Assembly (NCBI GenBank): GCA_902779165.1
Contig: CACZAN010000035.1
Location: 1-56,236 of the forward strand
DNA: 56,236 nt
Origin: an uncultured Bacteroidales bacterium
GTDB taxonomy: Bacteria > Bacteroidota > Bacteroidia > Bacteroidales > Bacteroidaceae
Reading direction: 5' to 3'
Below are positions 25,325-33,866 of this stretch, one piece after another (position 1 is the stretch's first letter; each line of letters starts with the position of its first letter). Under the pieces are notes generated by a model, which saw nothing but the letters and a program-made list of their open reading frames with translations, did not search any database and had not been told where the DNA came from. Made by a program: the position numbers and the translations under genes.

Positions 25325-25370
25325 GAAGATAGAGTAACTCAAGTTTCGCTAGTATGCTAACCAGCTGTAA

Positions 25371-25557
25371 TACAAAGCCCCAGCGGGGCGTGACAAGGGT
25401 AGCCAGCCGTTTCAACGGCTGGTATAAAGCGGCCAGGAAAAAGCGTGCCTTTAGGTAAATGGCTGGCTACCATTGTCTGATGCCTACGGCATCACTTCCG
25501 AAACTTCAATAGAGTAATAGAATGCCCCGCTACGTCGTGAAGACGCGGCGGGGCGTT
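25371..25557. repeat. REP-like intergenic hairpin cluster
   Basis: This gap holds four short palindromes: GCCCCAGCGGGGC, CCAGCCGTTTCAACGGCTGG (25403-25422), GATGCCTACGGCATC near 25480, and GCCCCGC/GCGGGGC (25524-25554). Between them TAGCCAGCC recurs in inverted form. Such clusters are frequent between genes in Bacteroidota. They separate the plus-strand export operon from the convergent minus-strand lipoprotein and may terminate transcription from both sides. Confidence 0.7.
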
Positions 25558-25588
25558 AAATATGGTGGTTGTGGTATCGTTTACGCCT

Positions 25589-25684
25589 TTATTGGGCAAT
25601 CTTTCGCACGCTGCCGTTGCTCATGCGGACAAAATGCTTGAATGTTATGATGGGTCTCAGCCTAAGCAGGGGGAACATCGACAT
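25589..25684 (-). other. 31-codon frame with a sorting-domain-like C-terminus
   Basis: Starting 1 bp after the lipoprotein stop codon, a small minus-strand frame ends KHFVRMSNGSVRKIAQ. This resembles the final residues of C-terminal sorting domains of Prevotella secreted proteins. The upstream half is unrecognisable. It is probably a remnant of a deleted secreted-protein gene rather than a functional peptide. Confidence 0.3.
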
Positions 25685-25685
25685 G

Positions 25686-26090
25686 CTACTTGTAGTCCTC
25701 GGGCCCAAAGCTGACTTGGAAGAGAAGGGAGTCGGAGCGGGCAGAGAGATAGCGGTAGGTGAAGGTGAAGTCGCGCTCTTTGTATGCCTTGAGGGTGATG
25801 TTCTGGCGTAGCCCCTGACGGATGTGTTCGCCGAGCTGTTCGAGAAGTTCGGGGTCGATGGTGGTGCCGGAGTCGAGCAGGGCCTCGGTGAAGCGGTAGT
25901 GGTAGGTGAAGCCCTGCGGGTCGTCGCTGTAGGTCATGCTGTCCATGATGACATACTGGTGCTCCAGTCTCGGACATTCGCGCTCGGTGTACTCCTTGGC
26001 CTCTCGTCGGCATCTGTCGGAGAAGGACTCGGTGCATGAGGCGAGGAGGACGAGGAGTGCAGGGAGAAGGAAGAGGCGAGTGGTGCGCAT
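25686..26090 (-). CDS. Small putative lipoprotein of unknown function
   Basis: I choose the ATG at 26090, giving 134 residues with a lipoprotein signal (MRTTRLFLLPALLVLLASC, lipobox LASC, lipidated Cys at residue 19). A Met six codons upstream (26108) is possible. The open frame extends farther upstream but there it runs antisense-shifted within aspS and encodes nothing plausible. The mature part is charged, with YVIMDSMTYSDDPQGFTYHY and LKAYKERDFTFTYRYLSARS, and looks like a small alpha/beta domain. I do not recognise the family. It lies 57 bp downstream of aspS. Confidence 0.75.
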   Translation of the reverse strand: MRTTRLFLLPALLVLLASCTESFSDRCRREAKEYTERECPRLEHQYVIMDSMTYSDDPQGFTYHYRFTEALLDSGTTIDPELLEQLGEHIRQGLRQNITLKAYKERDFTFTYRYLSARSDSLLFQVSFGPEDYK

Positions 26091-26146
26091 GTGACGTTTG
26101 GGATGCATGGTGCTTCTGGTGCAGGTATGACTCATGGGCAGATGGC

Positions 26147-27907
26147 TTATTCCGGAAGGTTGACTTTGAGGCAGAGCTCGTCGAGCTGCTTCTGTTCGAG
26201 GCAGGCGGGGGCATCGAGCATGACGTCGCGTCCGCTGTTGTTCTTTGGGAAAGCGATGCAGTCGCGGATGCTGTCGAGTCCTGCGAAGAGGCTGACCCAG
26301 CGGTCGAGGCCGTAGGCGAGTCCTCCGTGAGGGGGGGCACCGTACTTGAAGGCGTTCATGAGGAAACCGAACTGCTCCTGTGCGCGTTCTTCGGTGAAGC
26401 CGAGGATACGGAACATCTTGTCCTGCAGTTCGGGATCGTGGATACGGATACTGCCGCCGCCGACTTCCACGCCATTGCATACCATGTCGTAAGCGTCGGC
26501 GCGCACGGCTGCGGGGTCGGTGTCGAGCAGAGGTATATCTTCGTCCTTGGGGTGGGTGAAGGGGTGGTGTGTTGCCATGAGTCGTCCTTCTTCCTCGCTC
26601 CACTCGAACATGGGAAAGTCGATGACCCAGAGGAGTGAGAACTTGTTCTTGTCGCGCAGTCCCATACGAGCGCCCATTTCGAGACGGAGTTCGCAGAGTT
26701 GCTTGCGGGTCTTCATGGCATCGTCACCGCAGAGGATGAGGATGAGGTCGCCGGGTTGGGCGTTCATCTTGGCTTTCAGGTCGTTGAGGACTTCGGGGCC
26801 ATAGAATTTATCAACGCTGGACTTGACGCTGCCGTCCTCCTGCACGCGTGCGTAGACGAGGCCTTTGGCACCAATTTGCGGACGGCGCACGAAGTCGGTG
26901 AGCTGGTCGAGCTGCTTGCGGGTGTAGACAGCCTGTCCTGTAGCGCAGATGCCGCCGATGTATTTGGCGTCGTTGAAGACGGCGAAGTCGGCTTTGCCCT
27001 GGAAGACATCCATCAGCTCCACGAACGTCATCTCGAAGCGTGTGTCGGGTTTGTCGCTGCCATAGTACTTCATGGCGTCGGCCCAGGTCATGCGCGGGAA
27101 GGCGCCCTGGAGTTCGATGCCTCTTAGTTCGCGGAAGAGGTGTTTTGCCATTCCCTCGAAAGTCTGGAGAATGTCTTCCTGAGTGACGAACGACATCTCG
27201 CAGTCAATCTGGGTAAATTCCGGCTGGCGGTCAGCGCGCAGGTCTTCGTCGCGGAAGCATTTGACAATCTGGAAGTAACGGTCCATGCCTGATACCATCA
27301 GCAGCTGCTTCAGGGTCTGCGGCGACTGTGGCAGGGCGTAGAACTGACCGGGATTCATGCGTGAAGGGACAACGAAGTCGCGTGCGCCCTCGGGTGTGGA
27401 ACCAATTAGCATAGGGGTCTCGATCTCGAGGAATCCGAGACTGTCGAGGTAGCGGCGCACTTCCATCGTCATCTTATGGCGCAGCTCAAGGTTGCGGCGC
27501 ACGGGTGTGCGGCGCAGGTCGAGGTAGCGGTATTTCATACGGAGGTCATCGCCGCCGTCGCTCTGGTCTTCGATGGTGAAGGGAGGGGTCTGTGCGGCAT
27601 TCAGCACATGGAGCTGAGATGCAATAATCTCGATATCGCCTGTCGGCATGTTGGGGTTTTTGTTCGAGCGCTCGTTGACGGTGCCCGTGACCTGAATGAC
27701 GAATTCGCGGCCGAGTTTGTTGGCCTGTTCACAGAGTTCTTGATTCGTGGCTTCCTCGAAGACAATCTGGGTGATGCCGTAGCGGTCGCGAATGTCAACA
27801 AAGGTCATGCCGCCCATCTTGCGAGTGCGTTGCACCCATCCAGCCAGCGTCACTTCCTGGCCTGCATTGGCGAGACGTAACTCGCCGCAAGTATGTGTTC
27901 TGTACAT
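26147..27907 (-). CDS. aspS: Aspartyl-tRNA synthetase
   Basis: The class II synthetase that charges tRNA-Asp. I use the start [16 protein letters not shown] at 27907, since bacterial AspS begins with this segment; 19 extra codons upstream are open but not conserved. The 586-residue protein has the OB anticodon-binding domain ([20 protein letters not shown]), motif 2 ([19 protein letters not shown]), the bacterial GAD insertion domain and motif 3 ([16 protein letters not shown]). Length is normal for a bacterial discriminating or non-discriminating enzyme; which one cannot be told here. It follows the FHA gene after 53 bp on the same strand. Confidence 0.97.
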   Translation of the reverse strand: MYRTHTCGELRLANAGQEVTLAGWVQRTRKMGGMTFVDIRDRYGITQIVFEEATNQELCEQANKLGREFVIQVTGTVNERSNKNPNMPTGDIEIIASQLHVLNAAQTPPFTIEDQSDGGDDLRMKYRYLDLRRTPVRRNLELRHKMTMEVRRYLDSLGFLEIETPMLIGSTPEGARDFVVPSRMNPGQFYALPQSPQTLKQLLMVSGMDRYFQIVKCFRDEDLRADRQPEFTQIDCEMSFVTQEDILQTFEGMAKHLFRELRGIELQGAFPRMTWADAMKYYGSDKPDTRFEMTFVELMDVFQGKADFAVFNDAKYIGGICATGQAVYTRKQLDQLTDFVRRPQIGAKGLVYARVQEDGSVKSSVDKFYGPEVLNDLKAKMNAQPGDLILILCGDDAMKTRKQLCELRLEMGARMGLRDKNKFSLLWVIDFPMFEWSEEEGRLMATHHPFTHPKDEDIPLLDTDPAAVRADAYDMVCNGVEVGGGSIRIHDPELQDKMFRILGFTEERAQEQFGFLMNAFKYGAPPHGGLAYGLDRWVSLFAGLDSIRDCIAFPKNNSGRDVMLDAPACLEQKQLDELCLKVNLPE

Positions 27908-27960
27908 ATTTAGGATATGATGTTTAAAGTGGTTTGTTAATATTGTAAAGAAGTCGGTCG

Positions 27961-28551
27961 TCATCTGCTCTCAGCCGTTGTCTCCTCGTCCTCGGCACCT
28001 GCGGCGTGCAGGATGATGGTGGTGGCTCCGATGGTGATGATGGTGCCGTCGTCTATGCGTCGGCGTTCGTTGTCAGCCAGCATCTGGAGTCCTACGAAGG
28101 TACCAGTGCCGTCAGTGGAAGCGTCGCGGAGGGTGTAGATAAACTCGCCGTGTCGTCCTTGGCTGACGTTGATGATGCAGTGGGTGGTATCTACGCTGGG
28201 GTCGTTGGTCTCGATGGGAACATTGATACCGGAACCCTGCACGTAGCGCCCGAGGATGTTGTCGCCCAGCTGCAGTGGCAGCTCCTGGCGGTAGTGGAAG
28301 ACGTTCTCTACGACGACGACGCGCCCGTAGTCGGTAGCCTCTGCTTCCTGTTCTTCGGGTATTGGCGCCTCGTTCATTCGGCTGCGGTGTTGCTCTTCCT
28401 TGCGGGTGGAGAGCAGTTTCGATACTCCGATACGTATTCCGAATTGTTTATGACAATCCGGACACTCGAAGACGAGTGTCTGTCCGGCGTTGTAGCGTGT
28501 TTCGTCGAAAGTGATGTGCTTATTGCATTTGGGACAGCGTACTCGTTTCAT
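27961..28551 (-). CDS. Zinc-ribbon and FHA-domain protein
   Basis: Starting at MKRVRCPKC (28551) gives 196 residues. The N-terminus is a zinc ribbon with two CxxC pairs (CPKCNK and CPDCHKQFG). After an acidic linker, a forkhead-associated domain follows (about residues 85-180) with [24 protein letters not shown], and [13 protein letters not shown], which matches the GR..S.H...G pattern used to bind phosphothreonine peptides. It probably reads Ser/Thr phosphorylation or acts as a scaffold. The gene overlaps the end of the upstream HU-SPOR gene by a few bases, so they are co-expressed. Function in this context is unknown. Confidence 0.8.
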   Translation of the reverse strand: MKRVRCPKCNKHITFDETRYNAGQTLVFECPDCHKQFGIRIGVSKLLSTRKEEQHRSRMNEAPIPEEQEAEATDYGRVVVVENVFHYRQELPLQLGDNILGRYVQGSGINVPIETNDPSVDTTHCIINVSQGRHGEFIYTLRDASTDGTGTFVGLQMLADNERRRIDDGTIITIGATTIILHAAGAEDEETTAESR

Positions 28552-29606
28552 AGCGCCAAAACCCAAGTTGAAGCGTACTCCGTGCTGGTGCGGTGGAGTT
28601 TGGCATTCATATTGTAAGCTTCATTCTCAGTCTGGAAATTGCCGAGAACGACGCGATTCATCTTTCCATTATTATATACACGTGCGTCTGTGAAGCCTCG
28701 TTCCTGAAGAAGTTTGACGTAGCGGTCGGCATTCTTCAGGCTGACATCGCTGGCGAGGACAATGCAGTACTTGGCAGCGGGAGCGGGTTGCACGGCGGGG
28801 GAGGAATTCGACGGCGAGACCGTCGAACGCTCTTCAGCGGAGGGAACGGGAGCGGGAGCTGCGGGCTGCTCGGAGGCGACGGGAACGGATTGCGCGGCGG
28901 GGGAGGAATTCGACGGCGAAACCGTCGAACGCGCTTCAGCGGAGGGAGCGGGATGCGCAACCTCGACTGCGGGTGTAGAGGGCAGGAGGGTGGCCTGATT
29001 GCTCTGGCGGGCATCATCGACGGGCGATGAGAAGAGGGCGCAGAGGACAATGATGGCTGCTGCAGTGAGTGCATTCTTCAGTCCTCGGCGGCTGATGCGA
29101 ATAGTGATGTGCGATGAACTATTTCTCTGCTCTTCTTCCAACGCTTGCTGCTGTGCTGTGCGGTGCTTGCCGCTGCGTTGTGCGGCCGTGAGTTTTGGCA
29201 TTGCGAAGGCGTCGAGGCCGAAATATGCGGGAGTAATGACTCCAGCCTGACAGGGCGAGAAGCTCACACGTCCGTCCTCGTCCTGAGTGAAAAGGCCGAT
29301 ACTGCCGAAGTCCGCTTGCCCGTCGGCCAGCAGCTGTTGGCGCAGGTTCAGCACTAAGTGCTGGATGTGGCGCTTGGCTTCTGATTCAGAGCAGCGGCGC
29401 TGCTCGCGAACATCTGCCAGCAACCATCCGTCGTCCTCCATGAGGTCGGGATTGAAGCGAACCACGCGAATGGGCGGGAAGAAGAGACCTTCGGTCTCTT
29501 CACGTGTGGCATAGGTCGCCATCGTGACGAAACCTCCAAACTGCGGCACCACTACGCAATCGTGTGCCAGAAGTAGGCGTTCGATATGTCTTGAGAGTTC
29601 ATTCAT
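28548..29606 (-). CDS. HU-CCDC81 and SPOR domain protein
   Basis: Using MNELSRHIERLLLAHDCVVV (29606) gives 352 residues. The N-terminal 150 residues are a CCDC81-like prokaryotic HU pair (VPQFGGFVTM, FNPDLMEDDGWL, FGSIGLFTQDEDGRVSF). A transmembrane helix lies near residues 180-197 (ALTAAAIIVLCALFSS), then a low-complexity Pro/Ala/Ser linker, and a C-terminal SPOR peptidoglycan-binding domain (YCIVLASDVSLKNADRYVKL). So it spans from cytoplasmic DNA or protein contact to the cell wall and may link nucleoid and division. The linker includes a duplicated block of about 33 residues, each with a palindrome read as STVSPSN. Confidence 0.88.
   Translation of the reverse strand: MNELSRHIERLLLAHDCVVVPQFGGFVTMATYATREETEGLFFPPIRVVRFNPDLMEDDGWLLADVREQRRCSESEAKRHIQHLVLNLRQQLLADGQADFGSIGLFTQDEDGRVSFSPCQAGVITPAYFGLDAFAMPKLTAAQRSGKHRTAQQQALEEEQRNSSSHITIRISRRGLKNALTAAAIIVLCALFSSPVDDARQSNQATLLPSTPAVEVAHPAPSAEARSTVSPSNSSPAAQSVPVASEQPAAPAPVPSAEERSTVSPSNSSPAVQPAPAAKYCIVLASDVSLKNADRYVKLLQERGFTDARVYNNGKMNRVVLGNFQTENEAYNMNAKLHRTSTEYASTWVLAL
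28807..28827. repeat. TTCGACGG palindrome in the SPOR-protein linker, copy 1
   Basis: TTCGACGG and CCGTCGAA flank five bases. On the coding (minus) strand it is read as STVSPSN within EERSTVSPSNSSPAV. Confidence 0.8.
28909..28929. repeat. TTCGACGG palindrome in the SPOR-protein linker, copy 2
   Basis: A second copy with the loop CGAAA, read as STVSPSN within EARSTVSPSNSSPAA. The flanking GCTTCAGCGGAGG is also shared with copy 1, so linker duplication explains the pair. Confidence 0.8.
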
Positions 29607-29611
29607 CGGTG

Positions 29612-29619
29612 CAAAGGTA
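29612..29619 (-). promoter_or_regulatory. Bacteroidota -7 element at the HU-CCDC81 gene start
   Basis: On the minus strand TACCTTTG ends 6 bp before the ATG at 29606, so transcription would begin at or next to the start codon. The mRNA would be nearly leaderless. No good -33 box is visible. Confidence 0.45.
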
Positions 29620-29681
29620 GTCATTTTCTCAATTAAAAAAGAATAATTCGAAAAAAAAATGCAAGATAATTGCCTTTTAGC

Positions 29682-29712
29682 TTTGAAATATCACCAAAAA
29701 GACCTATTTTTG
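29682..29712 (+). promoter_or_regulatory. Bacteroidota promoter of the DUF4738-like lipoprotein gene
   Basis: TTTG (29682-29685), 19 bp, TATTTTTG (29705-29712) agrees with the consensus, 25 bp before the chosen start codon at 29737. Confidence 0.75.
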
Positions 29713-29736
29713 CAGCATAAAATTCAAAAAATCTTT

Positions 29737-30552
29737 ATGAAATATACATTTTCATTCACCTCTTCTATATTTCTTCTTCTATTCTTGTCTTCTTGTGCGG
29801 GTAAGTCTGGAAGTCCCCCCGTATTCGTTGAACCTGTAGCAGATACGGCAGCAATGGAGGCTATGAAAGGTATTTGGATTGATACGGAGACACAGTCCGT
29901 TGCTTTTCGGATTAAGGCCGACAGTATTTATTATCCCGACAGCACCAACAGGCCCGTGCGCTTCGCCATCTTCGAAGATACCCTTGTGGTTTACACGGGT
30001 GATTCTGTGCGCTATCCAATCCTCAGCCTGACGGAGCACTCCTTTGAGTACGAGTCGCTCAATGGCGAAAGTGTGCGTCTGCATCTTTCCGACGACCCTG
30101 AAGACTCGCTTTACTTCCAGCCTCATAGCTACGCCCCAATGCTGATGAACGAAAAGGTTCACCGCGACACGGTTGTCTTTACTCCTTCTGGCAGCCGCTA
30201 TCACCTGTATATAAATGTGAATCCAACCCGTTATCGGGTGCACTACACCACTTATTCCGACGAGGGCTTGGCCATTGACAATGTGTACTTCGACAACATC
30301 ATTCATATTGGCGTCTACGAAGGCCGCCGCTGTATTTTTGCGCGCGACTTTGCCAAGTACGACTTCAAGGATATGATTCCTTCGCAGTTCCTTGAAAATG
30401 CTATCCTTTCGAACATGGATTTCAGTTCCCCTGATGCGGCAGGCTGTCATTTCCATGCGACCCTCTGTCATCCCGACGGAGCCAGCTGCTACGTTGTCAG
30501 CATCACCGTTGATTATGCCGGTCACCACTCGTTGGAACTTCTTGAATACTGA
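29737..30552 (+). CDS. Putative DUF4738-type lipoprotein
   Basis: The ATG at 29737 lies at the right distance from a good promoter, unlike the earlier in-frame Met at 29659, which would precede the promoter. The 271-residue protein starts with a lipoprotein signal ending FLSSC. The mature part has MKGIWIDTETQSVAFRIKAD and DSIYYPDSTNRPVRFAIFED near its start and a C-terminal beta-rich domain. This layout fits the DUF4738 family of Bacteroidales lipoproteins, of unknown function; the assignment is from memory of the pattern. It precedes addA by 30 bp and may share its transcript. Confidence 0.7.
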   Translation: MKYTFSFTSSIFLLLFLSSCAGKSGSPPVFVEPVADTAAMEAMKGIWIDTETQSVAFRIKADSIYYPDSTNRPVRFAIFEDTLVVYTGDSVRYPILSLTEHSFEYESLNGESVRLHLSDDPEDSLYFQPHSYAPMLMNEKVHRDTVVFTPSGSRYHLYINVNPTRYRVHYTTYSDEGLAIDNVYFDNIIHIGVYEGRRCIFARDFAKYDFKDMIPSQFLENAILSNMDFSSPDAAGCHFHATLCHPDGASCYVVSITVDYAGHHSLELLEY

Positions 30553-30581
30553 ACAATTAAGCCCTCAACACCCGAAGGATC

Positions 30582-33500
30582 ATGACTAATCCCCTAACCG
30601 TTTACAAAGCCTCGGCCGGCTCCGGAAAGACGTTTCGGCTGGCTTTGGAGTATATCAAACTTTTGGTGCTGGCTCCCGAAGGCGGAGAGTTCGCGCATAT
30701 CCTTGCCGTGACCTTCACCAACAAAGCCACCGCGGAGATGAAAGACCGCATCATCAGCCAACTTTACGGTATTGCCCACGGCCTCGATTCCAGCCGTCCC
30801 TACCGCGATGAGCTGTGGAAGGCGATGAAGGATGAGCCTAACGCTCCCGCCAATGACGACGAGCTGCAACGCCGTTGCGGTCAGGCCTTGCACCAGATCC
30901 TCCATAACTACAGCCGCTTTCGTGTAGAGACTATCGACTCTTTCTTCCAGACCATTCTTCGCGGTTTGGCCCACGAGCTGGGCCTCACGGCGAACCTTCA
31001 AGTCGAGATCAACGATGCCGAGGTGCTCTCCCAGGCCGTGGACCGCATCATCGACCGCCTGCAGGAAGAACCCGTTGTCCTCGACTGGCTGCTGAGCCTC
31101 GTCCGAGATCAGATCGACAACAACCAGCGTTGGGACGTCACCCGCCGCGTGAAGGAATTCGGGCGCGCCATTTTCAATGAGGATTATCTGCGCCGCGGCG
31201 ACCAGCTGCGGAGTGTGCTCAGTAATGGACCTCTTGTCCGCAAGTTTATCAGCGACCTTCGCCAGCAAGAGTCCGACGCTATTTCAATAGCCGTCAGCTA
31301 CGGCAATCAGATAGACGAAACCATTCATCATTATAACCTGGATTACAGCGACTTTTCTTACGGCACCCGCGTCCTCACTGCCCTCGTCAACAAGTTGAAG
31401 TCGGGGGCTGTGACAGAAATTGAGAACACCACTAATATCGAGAAGTGGGCCGACGACCCGATGAAAATGGTGAAGGTCGCCGACGCGAACCGGAGTGAGG
31501 TCATCGAGGCTGCCGACATCATCAGCGGCGTGCTCTCTGAGCTGCTGTCGAACCTCGATAAGCTGAAGCATATCATCAACAGTTCCAGATTGGCGCTGGC
31601 ACATATCAAGCCCCTGTTCCTGCTGGACTTCATCAACCGCGAGGTTGCCGAGATTAATGCCGAGACATCACGTTTCAACCTTGCGAAGACACCCATACTG
31701 CTTTCGCGGATGATTGGCGAATCCGACGCCCCCTTCGTCTTCGAGAAGATTGGGGCGCTGCTGCATCATGTGATGATCGATGAGTTCCAGGACACCTCGC
31801 GCTTGCAGTGGGAGAACTTCCGCGCACTGCTCCTCGAGAGCTACTCGCGAGGTGGTCGTAATCTCATCGTGGGCGACGTCAAGCAGAGCATCTACCGTTG
31901 GCGTGGCGGCGACTGGCGCATTCTCGGAGATATCAAGGAAAATCTGCTGCCCACGCCGAATGTCAAAACCTTGGACGTCAATCGCCGCAGTTTCCGTCGT
32001 ATCGTGAACTTTAACAGCACGTTCTTTGACGAAGCCCACAAGTTGCTGGACCGCGTGTCGCAGTCCGAAGAGCAGGAACTGCAACTGCCTGATTTCTTCG
32101 CCCGCGCTTACGCCGACGTTGTTCAGCAGGTGCCAAAAGAGCGGCGCGACGAGGGCTTTATCCGCGCTCGCGTCTTCGACGGCAAGGAGTTGCCGCTGCG
32201 CGAGGACTGGGAACCCATGGTGCTCGAAGACCTCTGCAACCAGGTACGCGAGCTCCACGCTGGAGGGCTGCCATTCAATAAGATGGCGATTCTCGTGCGC
32301 CACAACAGCGACTGCGAGCCCATTGTTCAGGCCTTCGCCGAAGTGCCCGATATGCCTCCCATCGTCAGCGACGAAGCCTTCCTGCTCTCTTCCTGCCTGC
32401 CCGTCTGTCTGCTGGTCGAGAGTGTGCGATATCTCGTCGAGGAGAACCCTCTGGCCCGCTTCTATCTCGAAGAACATGATGTCGATGCACAACTGCTTGC
32501 CGACCAGCGCGAATCATTGCTGCTGACACCCCTTTACGAACTGCTCGAACAGCTCTATCGGCAGCTCGGCCTGCAGCGCTTCACGGGGCAGGATGCTTAC
32601 CTCTTCGGTTTCTATGATGCTGTGGGCGAGTTCCTCAGGAACGAGGCCGCAGACCTCACCTCCTTCCTCGTCTTTTGGGACGAGACGCTCTCTCGGCAGT
32701 CCGTACCAGCCAGCGAGGTCGACGGAATCCGCATCCTCTCTATCCATAAGTCCAAGGGACTGGAGTTCCACACCGTGCTGCTACCCTTCTGTTCCTGGGA
32801 CTTCGAGCGCGACAGGAAATCGTCCCTCATGTGGTGTACGCCCACCGAGGAACCCTATTCCGACCTGCAGTTGCTGCCCGTCACTCCCTCCGCCAAGACC
32901 GCACCCCATTCCGTCTTTGCCCGCGATTATTCCGAGGCCCACCTCCTTTCCCGCATGGATGAGCTGAATGCCCTCTATGTCGCCTTTACACGTGCGCGTG
33001 AAAATCTCTTAATATGGTGTGTCGGTTCTGACCTTGAGCGCGATGGTCGCACCGTGGGCGACCTCATTGCCTGTGCGGTGCCCGAAGTGGCGAACGAGAC
33101 CGAGACGGGACTCTTCGTCATTGGCGAGCCCGTCCACACTTTCGAGCAGGGAACCGCCAGCCAGGAGAATCGTATGGAACTTGTTACCAGAGCATTGCCC
33201 TTGAGCATGAGCAGTTATGACCTTTCCGTGCAGTTCCGCCAGAGCAACCAGTCGGCAGAGTTCATCAGCCGCCAGTCGGGTGGGGAAGAACCCACCCAAG
33301 AGGAACGCACACAGCGACGTTATCTCGAAACCGGACGCCTGCTGCACCGAGTGCTGCAGAGCATTCGTGTTGCATCAGACGTCGTTGACGTCCTCAACGA
33401 CTTCGAGCGCCAGGGGCTCATCTCCCGTATCGCCTCCGACGGCACAGAGGTTGCCGTGCCCCGCGCCCACATGGAACGATGGGTGCAGCAGGGACTGCGC

Positions 33501-33854
33501 AACCCAAAGGTCGCCGACTGGTTCCGGCCCGAGTGGCAGCTCTTCAACGAATGTTCCATCGTCAGCCTCAATGACAGCCTGCAGCCCGTGGTGCACCGCC
33601 CCGACCGCGTCATGATCAGTGCCGACGGTCGTCATATCATCGTTGTGGACTTCAAGTTCGGCTCCATGCACGCCGAGTACGAACAGCAGGTGTTGGAATA
33701 CATGAACCTCCTCCGCCAGATGTCGCCATTGGCAGAAGTCGAGGGCTATTTATGGTTCGTCTATTCAGGCAAGGTGCATCGCGTCGGTGCCCCGGGCTCC
33801 TCATCCAAGACTCCCCGTTTCGCTGATCCATCCCAACTCACCCTTGACTTTTAG
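30582..33854 (+). CDS. addA: UvrD/AddA-type helicase-nuclease subunit
   Basis: A 1090-residue superfamily 1 helicase with a C-terminal RecB-like nuclease. Visible motifs are Walker A KASAGSGKT (residues 9-17), motif Ia VTFTNKATAEMKDRI, motif II MIDEFQDTSRLQWE (about 396-409), motif III VGDVKQSIYRWRGGD, motif V IHKSKGLEFHTVLLP, motif VI YVAFTRARENLLIW, and the nuclease core DRVMISADGRHIIVVDFKFG ending near residue 1023. With the next gene it forms an AddAB-like enzyme that resects double-strand breaks for RecA recombination. The symbol addA is by analogy; the Bacteroidota form is diverged from the Bacillus enzyme. Confidence 0.88.
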   Translation: MTNPLTVYKASAGSGKTFRLALEYIKLLVLAPEGGEFAHILAVTFTNKATAEMKDRIISQLYGIAHGLDSSRPYRDELWKAMKDEPNAPANDDELQRRCGQALHQILHNYSRFRVETIDSFFQTILRGLAHELGLTANLQVEINDAEVLSQAVDRIIDRLQEEPVVLDWLLSLVRDQIDNNQRWDVTRRVKEFGRAIFNEDYLRRGDQLRSVLSNGPLVRKFISDLRQQESDAISIAVSYGNQIDETIHHYNLDYSDFSYGTRVLTALVNKLKSGAVTEIENTTNIEKWADDPMKMVKVADANRSEVIEAADIISGVLSELLSNLDKLKHIINSSRLALAHIKPLFLLDFINREVAEINAETSRFNLAKTPILLSRMIGESDAPFVFEKIGALLHHVMIDEFQDTSRLQWENFRALLLESYSRGGRNLIVGDVKQSIYRWRGGDWRILGDIKENLLPTPNVKTLDVNRRSFRRIVNFNSTFFDEAHKLLDRVSQSEEQELQLPDFFARAYADVVQQVPKERRDEGFIRARVFDGKELPLREDWEPMVLEDLCNQVRELHAGGLPFNKMAILVRHNSDCEPIVQAFAEVPDMPPIVSDEAFLLSSCLPVCLLVESVRYLVEENPLARFYLEEHDVDAQLLADQRESLLLTPLYELLEQLYRQLGLQRFTGQDAYLFGFYDAVGEFLRNEAADLTSFLVFWDETLSRQSVPASEVDGIRILSIHKSKGLEFHTVLLPFCSWDFERDRKSSLMWCTPTEEPYSDLQLLPVTPSAKTAPHSVFARDYSEAHLLSRMDELNALYVAFTRARENLLIWCVGSDLERDGRTVGDLIACAVPEVANETETGLFVIGEPVHTFEQGTASQENRMELVTRALPLSMSSYDLSVQFRQSNQSAEFISRQSGGEEPTQEERTQRRYLETGRLLHRVLQSIRVASDVVDVLNDFERQGLISRIASDGTEVAVPRAHMERWVQQGLRNPKVADWFRPEWQLFNECSIVSLNDSLQPVVHRPDRVMISADGRHIIVVDFKFGSMHAEYEQQVLEYMNLLRQMSPLAEVEGYLWFVYSGKVHRVGAPGSSSKTPRFADPSQLTLDF

Positions 33855-33866
33855 TTCTCTGCCTCC

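Noticed and set aside
26091-26603. Long upstream extension of the small lipoprotein frame
   Set aside because: It overlaps aspS in another frame and encodes Arg/Pro/His-rich sequence without family resemblance; the lipoprotein signal defines the real start.
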